Shown here one piece after another: positions 44,152-53,295 of a stretch of 64,000 nucleotides of DNA (its first letter is position 1; each line of letters opens with the position of its first letter). A program made the translations under genes and the position numbers. The notes beneath the pieces are model-generated. The model worked only from the letters and a program-made list of their open reading frames with translations. It ran no database searches and had not been told where the DNA came from. This stretch comes from SKVR01 sp964453995 (GTDB taxonomy: Bacteria; Bacteroidota; Bacteroidia; Bacteroidales; UBA7960), in the NCBI GenBank assembly GCA_964453995.1, contig CAYVQC010000005.1, forward strand, positions 1 through 64,000, written 5' to 3'.

Positions 44152-45513
44152 ATGAAACAGTACAACACCTCAAAAATTCTCTTTGCATTCGTGGTTGTAA
44201 TTCTTTCTTGTTTAACCACGGCTGCAGTGCAAGCCCAGGAGCCCCTGCAATTAAGCCTTGAGCAGGCTGTAGAGCATGCACTGGAGCATAATTACGAATT
44301 GCGCAATGCACGTGCTGATTTGAATATTGCCGACCGGCAGGTATGGGAAATCACTGCGCAGGGGCTGCCACAGGTAAGTGGTACGCTTGGGTACCAGTAT
44401 TTTATCGATATCCCCACCAGTCTTGTGCCGGCCGAATTTTTCAACGGAGAACCAGGCGAATTTGCTGAGATCCAGTTTGGAACAGAGCAGAATCTTACGG
44501 CTTCACTTTCGGTGAATCAGCTTATTTTTGATGGAAGCTATATTATTGGACTACGTGCCGCAAGAATCTTCAGGGAACTGGCTGCACAGTCTTTCGAACT
44601 TTCAGAGCTTGAGGTAAAAACCCTGGTAACAGAAACTTACTACCTCAACCTGGCCACCTCAGAAAACCTTTCGATCGTGCGCGAAAATCTTTCCAACCTG
44701 GAAGATAACCTGCGCCAAACACAGCTTCTTTTTGAGGAAGGCTTTACCGATGCTATTAATGTGGATCAGCTAAGGCTGGCAGTGGCAAACCTTAGAAGCA
44801 ATATTTTATCGCTCGAAAGACAGGAGAAAATGATGCGCGATTTGCTTAAGTTTCAGATAGGCCTGGAGGTAAACCAACCCATAGCACTTACCGATAATAT
44901 CGAATCCCTGTTTCAAAATGTGTCTCTTGAAAACCTTACTGTGCAGGAGTTTGATCCTCAGCGGCATATCAACTACAGGGTATTGAAGTCGCAGGAGGAT
45001 TTTCAGCTCATGGCCATGCGCAGGCAAATAAGTTTTTACCTGCCTACTATTTCTGCTTTTTATACACATCAGGAAGATGCCCAGCGCAACGAGTTTAACT
45101 TTTTTGAAGGAGGAGAGCCCTGGTTTCCCACTTCCATTATCGGCCTGAATATTAATGTCCCGATCTTTTCCAGCGGTTTGCGCAGATCGAGGGTGCAACA
45201 GGCCCGCCTGGAGCTTGAAAAAGCAAAAAATAATACTTACATGATGGAGCAATCATTGTTGCTCCAGAAACAGGAAGCCAGTAATGAGATCCAGTCGGCA
45301 TTGGAACAGTTTACCAATGAAAAGGAAAATCTGGAGCTGGCCCAAAGGATCCTGGAACGCACCACCATCATGCATCGCGAAGGACTGGCCACCAGCCTTG
45401 AACTCACCCAGGCAAGCGATCAGTTGCTAACCACCCAGGCAAATTATATCAATGCAATGTTTGAATTTCTAAATGCCAAGAATAAACTTGACCAGGCACT
45501 GGGAAAATTTTAA
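44152..45513 (+). CDS. TolC family outer membrane efflux protein
   Basis: About 453 residues. The outer-membrane channel of a tripartite pump. A signal peptide ends near VQAQ, followed by LSLEQAVEHALEHNYELRNARADL, the standard OEP start. Two OEP repeats follow with long helices, such as LPQVSGTLGYQY, ARIFRELAAQSFELSELEVKT, YLPTISAFYTHQ and GLATSLELTQASDQLLTTQANY. Start at ATG 44152 because the open frame upstream (to 43999) overlaps the TetR gene and lacks a signal. 61 bases separate it from the adaptor gene. Confidence 0.94.
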   Translation: MKQYNTSKILFAFVVVILSCLTTAAVQAQEPLQLSLEQAVEHALEHNYELRNARADLNIADRQVWEITAQGLPQVSGTLGYQYFIDIPTSLVPAEFFNGEPGEFAEIQFGTEQNLTASLSVNQLIFDGSYIIGLRAARIFRELAAQSFELSELEVKTLVTETYYLNLATSENLSIVRENLSNLEDNLRQTQLLFEEGFTDAINVDQLRLAVANLRSNILSLERQEKMMRDLLKFQIGLEVNQPIALTDNIESLFQNVSLENLTVQEFDPQRHINYRVLKSQEDFQLMAMRRQISFYLPTISAFYTHQEDAQRNEFNFFEGGEPWFPTSIIGLNINVPIFSSGLRRSRVQQARLELEKAKNNTYMMEQSLLLQKQEASNEIQSALEQFTNEKENLELAQRILERTTIMHREGLATSLELTQASDQLLTTQANYINAMFEFLNAKNKLDQALGKF

Positions 45514-45574
45514 TTCTTGCCCCACATGCATAACAATCCAAATGAGAACATAACGAATCAAATTCACAATAACT

Positions 45575-46789
45575 ATGACAACGAAAAGAACTCCAGGGTT
45601 GACCCGAACATTAAAAAAGAGCATTATCCCGTTTTATCTGCTGGTAATGGCAGTAGTTTTGGTTTCCTGCAATGGCGGGGAAAATAAAACAGAACCCGAG
45701 ATTATCCGTGAACAGATCAGCAATTACAACGAGCAGGTTGTAGAGTTGAATCAGAAAATTGCTAAACTGGAGCGGGATCTGGAGGAATTGGGTGAGGTTA
45801 CCCAGAATCGTCAGCGTACACCCATTACCGTGTCTACACTAGAGGCTGCTCCTTTTGATCATTATTTCAGGGTTAATGCCAGTGTAGAAGCTGTACAGGA
45901 AGCAATGATAAGCCCCGAAGCCAATGGGCAGATCACGGAAATATCTGTAGTAAAAGGACAACAGGTACGCAGGGGGCAGGTGCTGGCAAGGCTTAATACA
46001 GCTGTGATTGAAAGTAATATTGCCGAGGTGAAAACATCGCTCGACCTTGCCGAAACCGTTTATAGCCGGCAAAAAAGATTGTGGGATCAGCAAATAGGCA
46101 GCGAAATACAGTACCTGGAAGCAAAAAACAGTTATGAAAGCCTGAAATCAAGGTTGAAAACCCTTGAATCGCAACTCGATATGGCGATTGTTGAAGCTCC
46201 TTTCGACGGTATTGTGGATGAAATATTTGCCAAGGAAGGAGAACTCGCTATGCCCGGAATGAACATCATGCAGCTGATTAATCTGAATGAGTTGTTTGTC
46301 AATGCTGATGTTTCTGAAACATTTCTGCCTGAAGTCAATTCCAATGATTGGGTAATCCTGCGCTTTCCGGCTTATCCCGATTACGAACAAAAAGTCCCTG
46401 TTTACCGGATTGGCAATACTATAAACCCTGAAAACAGAACTTTCAGGCTTAGGCTTAAAATTGAAAACCCCGGACAAAGAATTAAACCCAATATGCTGGC
46501 AGGTGTAAGCATCAATACCTTTTCTACTGATAGCGCACTGGTAGTTCCTTCCATCTATATCAAGCAAGACGTGCAGGGATACTTTCTCTTCCTGGCTGCA
46601 GAAAACGAACAGGGTGAACTGGTAGCAGAGAAAACCTATGTCGAAAGGGGTCTCTCAGGCGAAGGCCAAACCATGATCACCTCGGGAGTTAAACCCGGCG
46701 ACAGAATCATCAGGCAGGGACATAATATGGTAAGCGACGGTACCCTGGTGAAAATCAGTGAAGAACAGAATCTGGCCAGAAACAACTAA
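45575..46789 (+). CDS. RND efflux periplasmic adaptor subunit
   Basis: A 404-residue membrane fusion protein linking the permease to TolC. A lipobox ends at Cys33 (VVLVSC), so it is a lipoprotein. A short coiled coil comes first (about 45-70), then the lipoyl half ISPEANGQITEISVVKGQQVRRGQVLARLN, a helical hairpin (about 150-200), the second half-lipoyl VEAPFDGIVDEIFAKEGE and the beta-barrel domain PVYRIGNTINPENRTFRLRL. The pre-lipoyl coiled coil is an added feature found in several Bacteroidota adaptors. Middle gene of the pump operon. Confidence 0.94.
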   Translation: MTTKRTPGLTRTLKKSIIPFYLLVMAVVLVSCNGGENKTEPEIIREQISNYNEQVVELNQKIAKLERDLEELGEVTQNRQRTPITVSTLEAAPFDHYFRVNASVEAVQEAMISPEANGQITEISVVKGQQVRRGQVLARLNTAVIESNIAEVKTSLDLAETVYSRQKRLWDQQIGSEIQYLEAKNSYESLKSRLKTLESQLDMAIVEAPFDGIVDEIFAKEGELAMPGMNIMQLINLNELFVNADVSETFLPEVNSNDWVILRFPAYPDYEQKVPVYRIGNTINPENRTFRLRLKIENPGQRIKPNMLAGVSINTFSTDSALVVPSIYIKQDVQGYFLFLAAENEQGELVAEKTYVERGLSGEGQTMITSGVKPGDRIIRQGHNMVSDGTLVKISEEQNLARNN

Positions 46790-46835
46790 CAGGAAGATAT
46801 ATTTTTAACAACCTATTTTAAAAAGAACATCTGCC

Positions 46836-49800
46836 ATGAGCGACAATACCAATAAAAATATCAGGTTTCGCGAATTTAAACTTACCACTGCGGCACTGAA
46901 AAACAAGAATACTATTTTCCTGCTTACCCTTTTGTTTGCCCTGTTCGGTATTTTTTCCTACCGTTCTCTGCCCAAAGAGCTGTTTCCCGATGTGGTAATC
47001 CCCACCATTATGGTGCAGACCATTTATCCGGGCAACCCGCCTGTTGATATTGAAAACCTAATTACCCGCCCACTGGAGAACGAGATCAATACCATTACAG
47101 GCATCAAAAAACTATCTTCTTCCTCTACACAGGATAATTCCAACATCTTTGTTGAATTTGAAACGGATATAGATATCAAGGTTGCACTGCAGGATGTGAA
47201 AGATGCAGTAGACAGGGTGAAAGGTGACCTGCCTGGTGATTTGCCGGCAGATCCTGTAGTGGTGGATATTGATTTTTCTGAGTTTCCCATCATCAATGTC
47301 AACCTCTCCGGCGATTTTACCATTAATGAGCTTAAACGATTTGCCGACTACCTGGAAGAGGAAATTGAAGCTGTTCCTGAAATATCCAAGGTAGAAACTA
47401 CCGGTATTGATGAGCGCGAAATCCAGATCAACGTTAATCCACTTGCTCTTGACGCTGTGGAGCTGAGTTTCCAGGATATAGAAAATGCCATTGCACAGGA
47501 AAACATCTCCATGTCCGGGGGGTCCTTGTTGTTCGAAGATCTTACCCGGTGGGCAGTCCGTACCGACGGCGAGTTTACCGATGTAAGGCAGTTGGAAGAC
47601 ATTATCATTAAGCAGGAAGGTGGACATATAGTATATTTGCGCGATGTGGCCGATATTACAGACACCCAGGCCTATCCGGCAAGTTTTGCACGCCTGGATG
47701 ACCAGCCGGTGGTTTCTCTGCAGGTAGTGAAAAAATCGGGTGAAAACCTGTTGTCTGCCACCGATAAAATTTTCAGGCTGCTCGATGATGCCCGCAAAAC
47801 CGGAAATATCCCTGAAGAACTGAATATTACTATTACCAATGACCAGTCGGAAGAGATTCGTAACCAGCTGAGCAACCTTGAAAACTCGGTGATCATGGCT
47901 GTAATCCTGGTGATCCTGGTGCTGTACTTCTTCCTGGGATTGAAGAATGCTCTTTTTGTAGGGATAGCCATCCCTATGTCTATGCTTATCTCTTTCATGA
48001 TTTTTGGAATCGCTGGTATCCAGATCAATATGATCGTACTTTTTTCCCTGATCCTTGCATTGGGATTGCTGGTTGATAATGCCATTGTTGCTGTAGACAA
48101 TATTTACCGGTATGTGGAACATGGTTTTCCGGTTTTTGAAGCATCTAAAAGAGCCATTGGCGAAATTGCATGGCCTATTATCACTTCCACGGCTACTACT
48201 CTTTCAGCCTTTCTCCCCCTGGCTTTCTGGGGAGGCATTGTGGGTGAGTTTATGAAATATCTTCCTATTACCCTGATTATTGTCCTGGCCTCATCGTTGT
48301 TTGTTGCCCTGGTAATTGTTCCGGTATTTTCAGAAACGTTCTTTAAAGATTCTGATAAAAAGGCTGCAGCTGCCCATCGGAAAAAAGACCGCAGGACCGT
48401 TACACGCAACCGGTTGATCCTTTTGGGTGCACTGGCATTGGTGGGGGTTGCCTTTCACCTTGTCGGGGTCACGCTTTGGGGCAACATATTTGTGTTGCTG
48501 GCAGTAATCATTGCCCTGGGATATTTTGTGTTCCGCAAATTGAGTGAGTTTTTCCAGGAAAGGGTTTTGCCTTTCAATGAAATGCTGTACCAGAAAACCC
48601 TGCGTTTTGCATTGCGCGGTAAAAGGCCCTATTTCTTTGTGGCAGGAACCATGGTGTTTCTGCTGTTGTCTGTTGTCTTCTTCTATGTTAGACAACCCAA
48701 AGTGCTCTTCTTTCCTGACAATGAACCCCAATACATCAATATCATTGCCGAACTTCCGGCAGGTACTGATATTGTCAGAACCGACGAGCAAGTGCGGATT
48801 ATTGAAGAGCATGTGGAACAGATCATTGCTCCCTACCGCCATATTGTAAAATCAGTGCTTACAACCGTAGGCCGTGGGGCAGTTAGGGAAATGGAGATGG
48901 CCGCAGGAGATACACCGAACCGGGGCCGTATTACTGTTACCTTTATTGAGTTTCAGGATCGAAATGGCTTAAATACCAACGATATTATGGCTGAAATTTC
49001 TGATGCCTTGCTCAGAAACTATCCGGGAGTGGAGTTCAACATCTCTAAAAATATGGCAGGCCCGCCAACCGGTGCACCTGTTAACCTGGAGATCTCTGGA
49101 CGCGATTTCGACAGGCTCATATCCATTACCAGTGATGTGCAGCGAAGAATTGAAGAGTCAGGCATCGAAGGGATCGAAGGACTCCGGATGGACCTGGATA
49201 CCGATAAACCCGAGATCATTGTGCGCATCAATCGCGACAAAGCCCGTCGTTTTGGATTAAGTACCATTTCCATCGCCAATACCATCCGTACCGCCCTCTT
49301 TGGAACAGATGTGTCTGATTTTAAAGTGGGAGAGGAGGAGTTTCCCATCCAACTGAGGTTGCAGGACTCTTTCCGCCATGATCTTTCCAGCATTATGAAC
49401 CAGCGCATCACCTTCCGGAGCCCGAGTACAGGCCGGTTGATGCAGGTACCTATTTCGGCTGTCGCCGATGTGGAATATAGTAAAACCTACGGTTCGGTAA
49501 ACAGGATCGACCTCAAGAGGGTTATTACATTAAGCTCCAATGTATTGCCGGGCTACAATGGCACCCGTATCAACGAAGAGCTTCGGAATCTGCTGGCCAA
49601 TTATGATATGCCTGATGGATATAGCTACGAATTTACCGGTGAACAGCAAGAGCAGGAAGAATCGTTTGATTTCCTGGTTACGGCCTTGCTCATTGCAGTA
49701 TCATTGATTGGTATTATTTTAGTTACCCAGTTCAATTCCATTTATAAACCATTCATCATTATCGGCAGTGTGGTATTTAGCACTGCGGGAGTATTTTTCG

Positions 49801-50300
49801 GCCTGGCACTGTTCAATATGGAGTTTATCATCATCATGACCGGGGTAGGAATCATCAGTTTGGCAGGTGTGGTGGTCAACAATGCCATCGTACTCATCGA
49901 CTATACCGATTATCTGCACGACCAGAGGAAAGCCGAGCTGGGAATACCCAAAGAAAAGTATCTCAGCCCTGAGGAATCTTTGGCTTGTATTCAGCAAGCC
50001 GGCGAGGTTCGTTTCCGGCCTGTTGTGCTTACTGCCATCACCACCGTTCTGGGGCTGATACCACTGGCCATTGGGCTCAATCTTAATTTTGTAACCCTGA
50101 TGACTGATCTCGACCCGCAGATATTCTTTGGCGGTGATAATGCCGCTTTCTGGGGGCCTATGTCATGGACAGTAATCTTCGGACTTACCGTAGCCACTTT
50201 TCTAACCCTGGTAATTGTACCCTCCATGTACAAGATTATACTCAGTACGCATCGCAAAGTGCTGGTAAGGCTAAGGGGAGAAGATAAGGTTTACGGATAA
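46836..50300 (+). CDS. RND efflux transporter permease (AcrB/MdtC-like)
   Basis: A 1154-residue inner-membrane proton-drug antiporter, longer than AcrB (1049). Twelve membrane segments are implied. Landmarks: LPKELFPDVVIPTIMVQTIYPG after TM1, the TM4 proton-relay region LILALGLLVDNAIVAVDNI with the Asp, DEQVRIIEEHVEQIIAPY in the second porter domain, and GIISLAGVVVNNAIVLIDYTD near the C-terminus. An insert of about 50 residues between TM6 and TM7 (KAAAAHRKKDRRTVTRNRLILLG) adds further hydrophobic stretches, which explains the length. The substrate is unknown; drugs, bile salts or envelope lipids are typical. Confidence 0.95.
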   Translation: MSDNTNKNIRFREFKLTTAALKNKNTIFLLTLLFALFGIFSYRSLPKELFPDVVIPTIMVQTIYPGNPPVDIENLITRPLENEINTITGIKKLSSSSTQDNSNIFVEFETDIDIKVALQDVKDAVDRVKGDLPGDLPADPVVVDIDFSEFPIINVNLSGDFTINELKRFADYLEEEIEAVPEISKVETTGIDEREIQINVNPLALDAVELSFQDIENAIAQENISMSGGSLLFEDLTRWAVRTDGEFTDVRQLEDIIIKQEGGHIVYLRDVADITDTQAYPASFARLDDQPVVSLQVVKKSGENLLSATDKIFRLLDDARKTGNIPEELNITITNDQSEEIRNQLSNLENSVIMAVILVILVLYFFLGLKNALFVGIAIPMSMLISFMIFGIAGIQINMIVLFSLILALGLLVDNAIVAVDNIYRYVEHGFPVFEASKRAIGEIAWPIITSTATTLSAFLPLAFWGGIVGEFMKYLPITLIIVLASSLFVALVIVPVFSETFFKDSDKKAAAAHRKKDRRTVTRNRLILLGALALVGVAFHLVGVTLWGNIFVLLAVIIALGYFVFRKLSEFFQERVLPFNEMLYQKTLRFALRGKRPYFFVAGTMVFLLLSVVFFYVRQPKVLFFPDNEPQYINIIAELPAGTDIVRTDEQVRIIEEHVEQIIAPYRHIVKSVLTTVGRGAVREMEMAAGDTPNRGRITVTFIEFQDRNGLNTNDIMAEISDALLRNYPGVEFNISKNMAGPPTGAPVNLEISGRDFDRLISITSDVQRRIEESGIEGIEGLRMDLDTDKPEIIVRINRDKARRFGLSTISIANTIRTALFGTDVSDFKVGEEEFPIQLRLQDSFRHDLSSIMNQRITFRSPSTGRLMQVPISAVADVEYSKTYGSVNRIDLKRVITLSSNVLPGYNGTRINEELRNLLANYDMPDGYSYEFTGEQQEQEESFDFLVTALLIAVSLIGIILVTQFNSIYKPFIIIGSVVFSTAGVFFGLALFNMEFIIIMTGVGIISLAGVVVNNAIVLIDYTDYLHDQRKAELGIPKEKYLSPEESLACIQQAGEVRFRPVVLTAITTVLGLIPLAIGLNLNFVTLMTDLDPQIFFGGDNAAFWGPMSWTVIFGLTVATFLTLVIVPSMYKIILSTHRKVLVRLRGEDKVYG

Positions 50301-50616
50301 CATCTCCCTCTCCATAATATTACGATTTGTGCTTTCAATATGAATTGTAGGCACTACAGCAAGTCAGCAGCTTATCTGGAAATTTCAAGGTTGAAAAACC
50401 AGGCAAAGGCAGAGTAACCCATTTCCGGATAAGCTGTTATTCCTATGCTACTCTAAGAAAAACACCTAAAAAAGGGCCATCGAATCATTGTAGTTTTACA
50501 GTGTAGATGAAGGATTCCCAATGGCAGGAGACAAATCTTGCCCATTGGTTCCATTCGTGCTATCTACATGGTTGTTATTATCTGCATTTGTAAGAAGATA
50601 TCTCTGTAAACACAAA
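50301..50616. other. Spacer between the RND permease and the next kinase gene
   Basis: About 316 bases. The in-frame stretch from 50521 to 50617 is open but reads like non-coding sequence. No strong terminator or promoter was recognised. Confidence 0.4.
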
Positions 50617-52719
50617 ATGATCGGCTTTTCTAACAGGTATTTTTTTTCGTTTCTCATCCTGTGTTTCCACCTCCTGCTCCATTCTGCAACAAGCTGCCAG
50701 GATTCGCCGGTGCGATACCCATGGCAGGAAGAATCTCTGTCCGGTCCATCAACTATGGTGACCATGTGTGTGGACAAAGACTGGATGCCTTTTGAGAAAA
50801 TTGATGAGCAGGGCAATCATGTTGGTATAGCTGCAGATATTCTCAGGTTGATCAGCCACCGCTCAGGTGTTACATTTGATCTTATTCCAACAGAAAGCTG
50901 GGAGCAAAGTCTTGAATTTTCCAAAAAAGGAATTTGCCAGAGTATTAGTTTTCTCAATAAAACACCTGAACGGGAACAGTGGTTGGTATTCACTGAACCT
51001 TATTATGAAGATCAGGATGTATTTATAACCAGGGAAGAACATGAAATAGTGGAAAACCCGGCAGAGCTCTCGGGAAAAACACTTGTATTGCCAAGGCACA
51101 CACATGTTGAAAACCGTATCAGGAGAGATTTCCCCAATCTTGAACTGATTCTTGTGGACTCACATAATGAGGCACTGCATTGGGTAAATGAAAGAAAAGC
51201 TGATATGACCCTTCGTTCCCTTACCCTGGCAGCATATATTATCAAAACCGAGGGCTGGTTTAACCTGAAAATAGCAGGAGAACTCCCACAATATACAAAT
51301 CAGCTCAGGATTGGCATTTCCAGGAACCTGATCCATATCAGGGATACTTTGAATGCAGCCATTGCAACCCTTACTCCATCAGAAATTCATGAGATCACAA
51401 ATCAGTACGTGCCCGTTCATGTTGTGCCCAGCTACAATTACCGTCTTATAGCTATAATCACGGGGGGCTTTACATTTGTATTGCTTATTGGGATTTTCTG
51501 GAATTACCAGTTGCGAAGATTCAATCGCAGGCTTGAAGCTAAACAACAGGAATTGCTCCTGTTGAGCCAAAAACTCGCCACTTCTGCCAAACGCTACAAG
51601 GCAATTATTGCCGCATCCAATAGTGGTGCCTGGGAATACACCGCCCAAACAGACCATTTGTGGTGCAGCCCACAGTACTTTAAGATGTTGGGCCGCAGTG
51701 CAAGGGACTTTGATCTTACCTCGCATAATAATGCGGAAAAAATATGGAAGGAATTGCTGCACCCTGAGGATTTGCCTTGTGCCTTGAAATACCTGAGGAA
51801 TTTTGTAGCCAACCCATCCAATACCTATGAGACAACATTCCGAATGTTGCATGCCAGCGGAGATTACCGGTGGATACTCTCCAGGGGACAGGGATTAAAG
51901 GATGTTGGGGGAAACCCGGGTTTAATGATTATTGGAACCCATATTGATATTACAGAACAAAAAAATACAGAAGAGATCATCAGGCAGAAAAATAAAGAAT
52001 TGGAAACCTTTCTGTATGTAACCTCCCACGATTTGCGCTCACCGTTGATCAATATTGAGGGTTTTAGTGCAAAGATCAAATCCGGTCTTCAAAAACTCAG
52101 CAACCTGTTGCCCGAAGATTGCTCCCAGCACCAGGAATTTAATGAAGTAAGTGAGATTGTCAACAAATCGCTGCCACGCAACCTGTCTGTGGTATTGTCC
52201 AATGTGGAAAAAATGGATACCCTCATCAGTGGACTACTCAAAATAGCGCGCACCGGAAAGCTAAAACTGTATATTGAGCCCGTCAACATGGATAAACTTA
52301 TCCGTAATATACGCATTACATTGGGTTTCCAGGAAGAACAGGCAAATGCGCACTATGAAATAAAGCCCCTGCCTGATTGCTATGGCGATCAGAATCTTAT
52401 CAATCAACTTTTTACCAACCTGATAGATAATGCCATAAAGTACAGAAAGCCCCACCAACCCGTATCCATAAAAATTGATGCAGTTCACGACGAATCTACC
52501 GCAACCTACAGGATACAAGATAATGGGATTGGTATAAGTGCTTCAAACCAAAATAAGGTATGGGATGTATTTTACCGTGTTGACGATGAAACACAAAAAG
52601 GAGATGGCATTGGGTTGAGTCTTGCCGCTAAAATCGTTGAAAGGCATAAAGGTTCCATATGGGTTGAGTCGGAGCAGGGAAAAGGAAGTACCTTTTTTGT
52701 GCGACTCCCCAGGAATTGA
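50617..52719 (+). CDS. Sensor histidine kinase with periplasmic solute-binding (SBP_bac_3) domain
   Basis: About 700 residues. After a signal/anchor (MIGFSNRYFFSFLILCF) comes a bacterial solute-binding family 3 domain (about 50-270): VTMCVDKDWMPFEKIDEQG, GIAADILRLISHRSGV, PEREQWLVFTEPYY and DVFITREEHEIVE. Then a membrane segment (about 281-300), a PAS/PAC module with AAIIASNSGAWEY-like text and YRWILSRGQG, a HisKA domain with SHDLRSPLINIEGF and an ATPase with NLIDNAIKYRKP and GDGIGLSLAAKIV. The periplasmic domain probably binds an amino acid or similar small molecule. No response regulator is adjacent. Start at ATG 50617 rather than 50521. Confidence 0.91.
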   Translation: MIGFSNRYFFSFLILCFHLLLHSATSCQDSPVRYPWQEESLSGPSTMVTMCVDKDWMPFEKIDEQGNHVGIAADILRLISHRSGVTFDLIPTESWEQSLEFSKKGICQSISFLNKTPEREQWLVFTEPYYEDQDVFITREEHEIVENPAELSGKTLVLPRHTHVENRIRRDFPNLELILVDSHNEALHWVNERKADMTLRSLTLAAYIIKTEGWFNLKIAGELPQYTNQLRIGISRNLIHIRDTLNAAIATLTPSEIHEITNQYVPVHVVPSYNYRLIAIITGGFTFVLLIGIFWNYQLRRFNRRLEAKQQELLLLSQKLATSAKRYKAIIAASNSGAWEYTAQTDHLWCSPQYFKMLGRSARDFDLTSHNNAEKIWKELLHPEDLPCALKYLRNFVANPSNTYETTFRMLHASGDYRWILSRGQGLKDVGGNPGLMIIGTHIDITEQKNTEEIIRQKNKELETFLYVTSHDLRSPLINIEGFSAKIKSGLQKLSNLLPEDCSQHQEFNEVSEIVNKSLPRNLSVVLSNVEKMDTLISGLLKIARTGKLKLYIEPVNMDKLIRNIRITLGFQEEQANAHYEIKPLPDCYGDQNLINQLFTNLIDNAIKYRKPHQPVSIKIDAVHDESTATYRIQDNGIGISASNQNKVWDVFYRVDDETQKGDGIGLSLAAKIVERHKGSIWVESEQGKGSTFFVRLPRN

Positions 52720-52788
52720 AGTAAGCAGCTAGGGGTTCCTGGTTTTGGGCTCTATTCATCTGCACCACTTAGTAAACCAGGCCTTGCT

Positions 52789-53112
52789 TTATTCTACCAC
52801 GATAACACCATTCATTCCCGGGTGATACAGGCATTCATATTCAAACGTACCTGCCTGCGGAAAAACAAATGAAAACTCTTCTCCCGGTTCAAGATTTACA
52901 TCAAACAAATTGGTGGCGCTGGTTACTGTGTGGGCGATAGAATTATTGTTGAACCAGGTTACCGTAGAGCCAACCTCAACCGTTAATGCTGCCGGAACAA
53001 AGGAATCGTTGGTCATGCCTATCTGGTAGGTTGGGGGGGTGTCATCTTCATCATTGCATGCTGGCAATACGAGAAATGACAGGGCGAGAATGATAATTGA
53101 CATGTATTTCAT
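52789..53112 (-). CDS. Cupredoxin (plastocyanin-like) lipoprotein
   Basis: A 107-residue protein with a lipobox at Cys19 (VLPAC). The mature part is a single plastocyanin/azurin fold with a full type 1 copper site: His61 in SIAHTV, Cys94, His97 and Met100 in YECLYHPGM. It would carry electrons at the outer face of the inner or outer membrane. It stands alone and convergent with the preceding kinase gene. Its redox partner is unknown. Confidence 0.93.
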   Translation of the reverse strand: MKYMSIIILALSFLVLPACNDEDDTPPTYQIGMTNDSFVPAALTVEVGSTVTWFNNNSIAHTVTSATNLFDVNLEPGEEFSFVFPQAGTFEYECLYHPGMNGVIVVE

Positions 53113-53295
53113 AATGATTTTTTTTTAGTGAAAGGAAGCGTCAATCCGAAAATTACTTATTGAGCTCTCATAAAAAGTTGAATTTAGCTAAAGGTATCAA
53201 ATTTGCACAGGGAAGTCAAACCCCTGGTGGGAAAACAATACCTTAAATAGAGTTTAGCTTAGTTTCAGGGTAAAATTAAGCGGTTCTGTTAAGGT

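Noticed and set aside
47112..48122. 336-codon minus-strand open frame inside the RND permease gene
   Set aside because: It is an antisense shadow of a strongly conserved coding sequence, with His/Gln/Ile-rich low-information translation.
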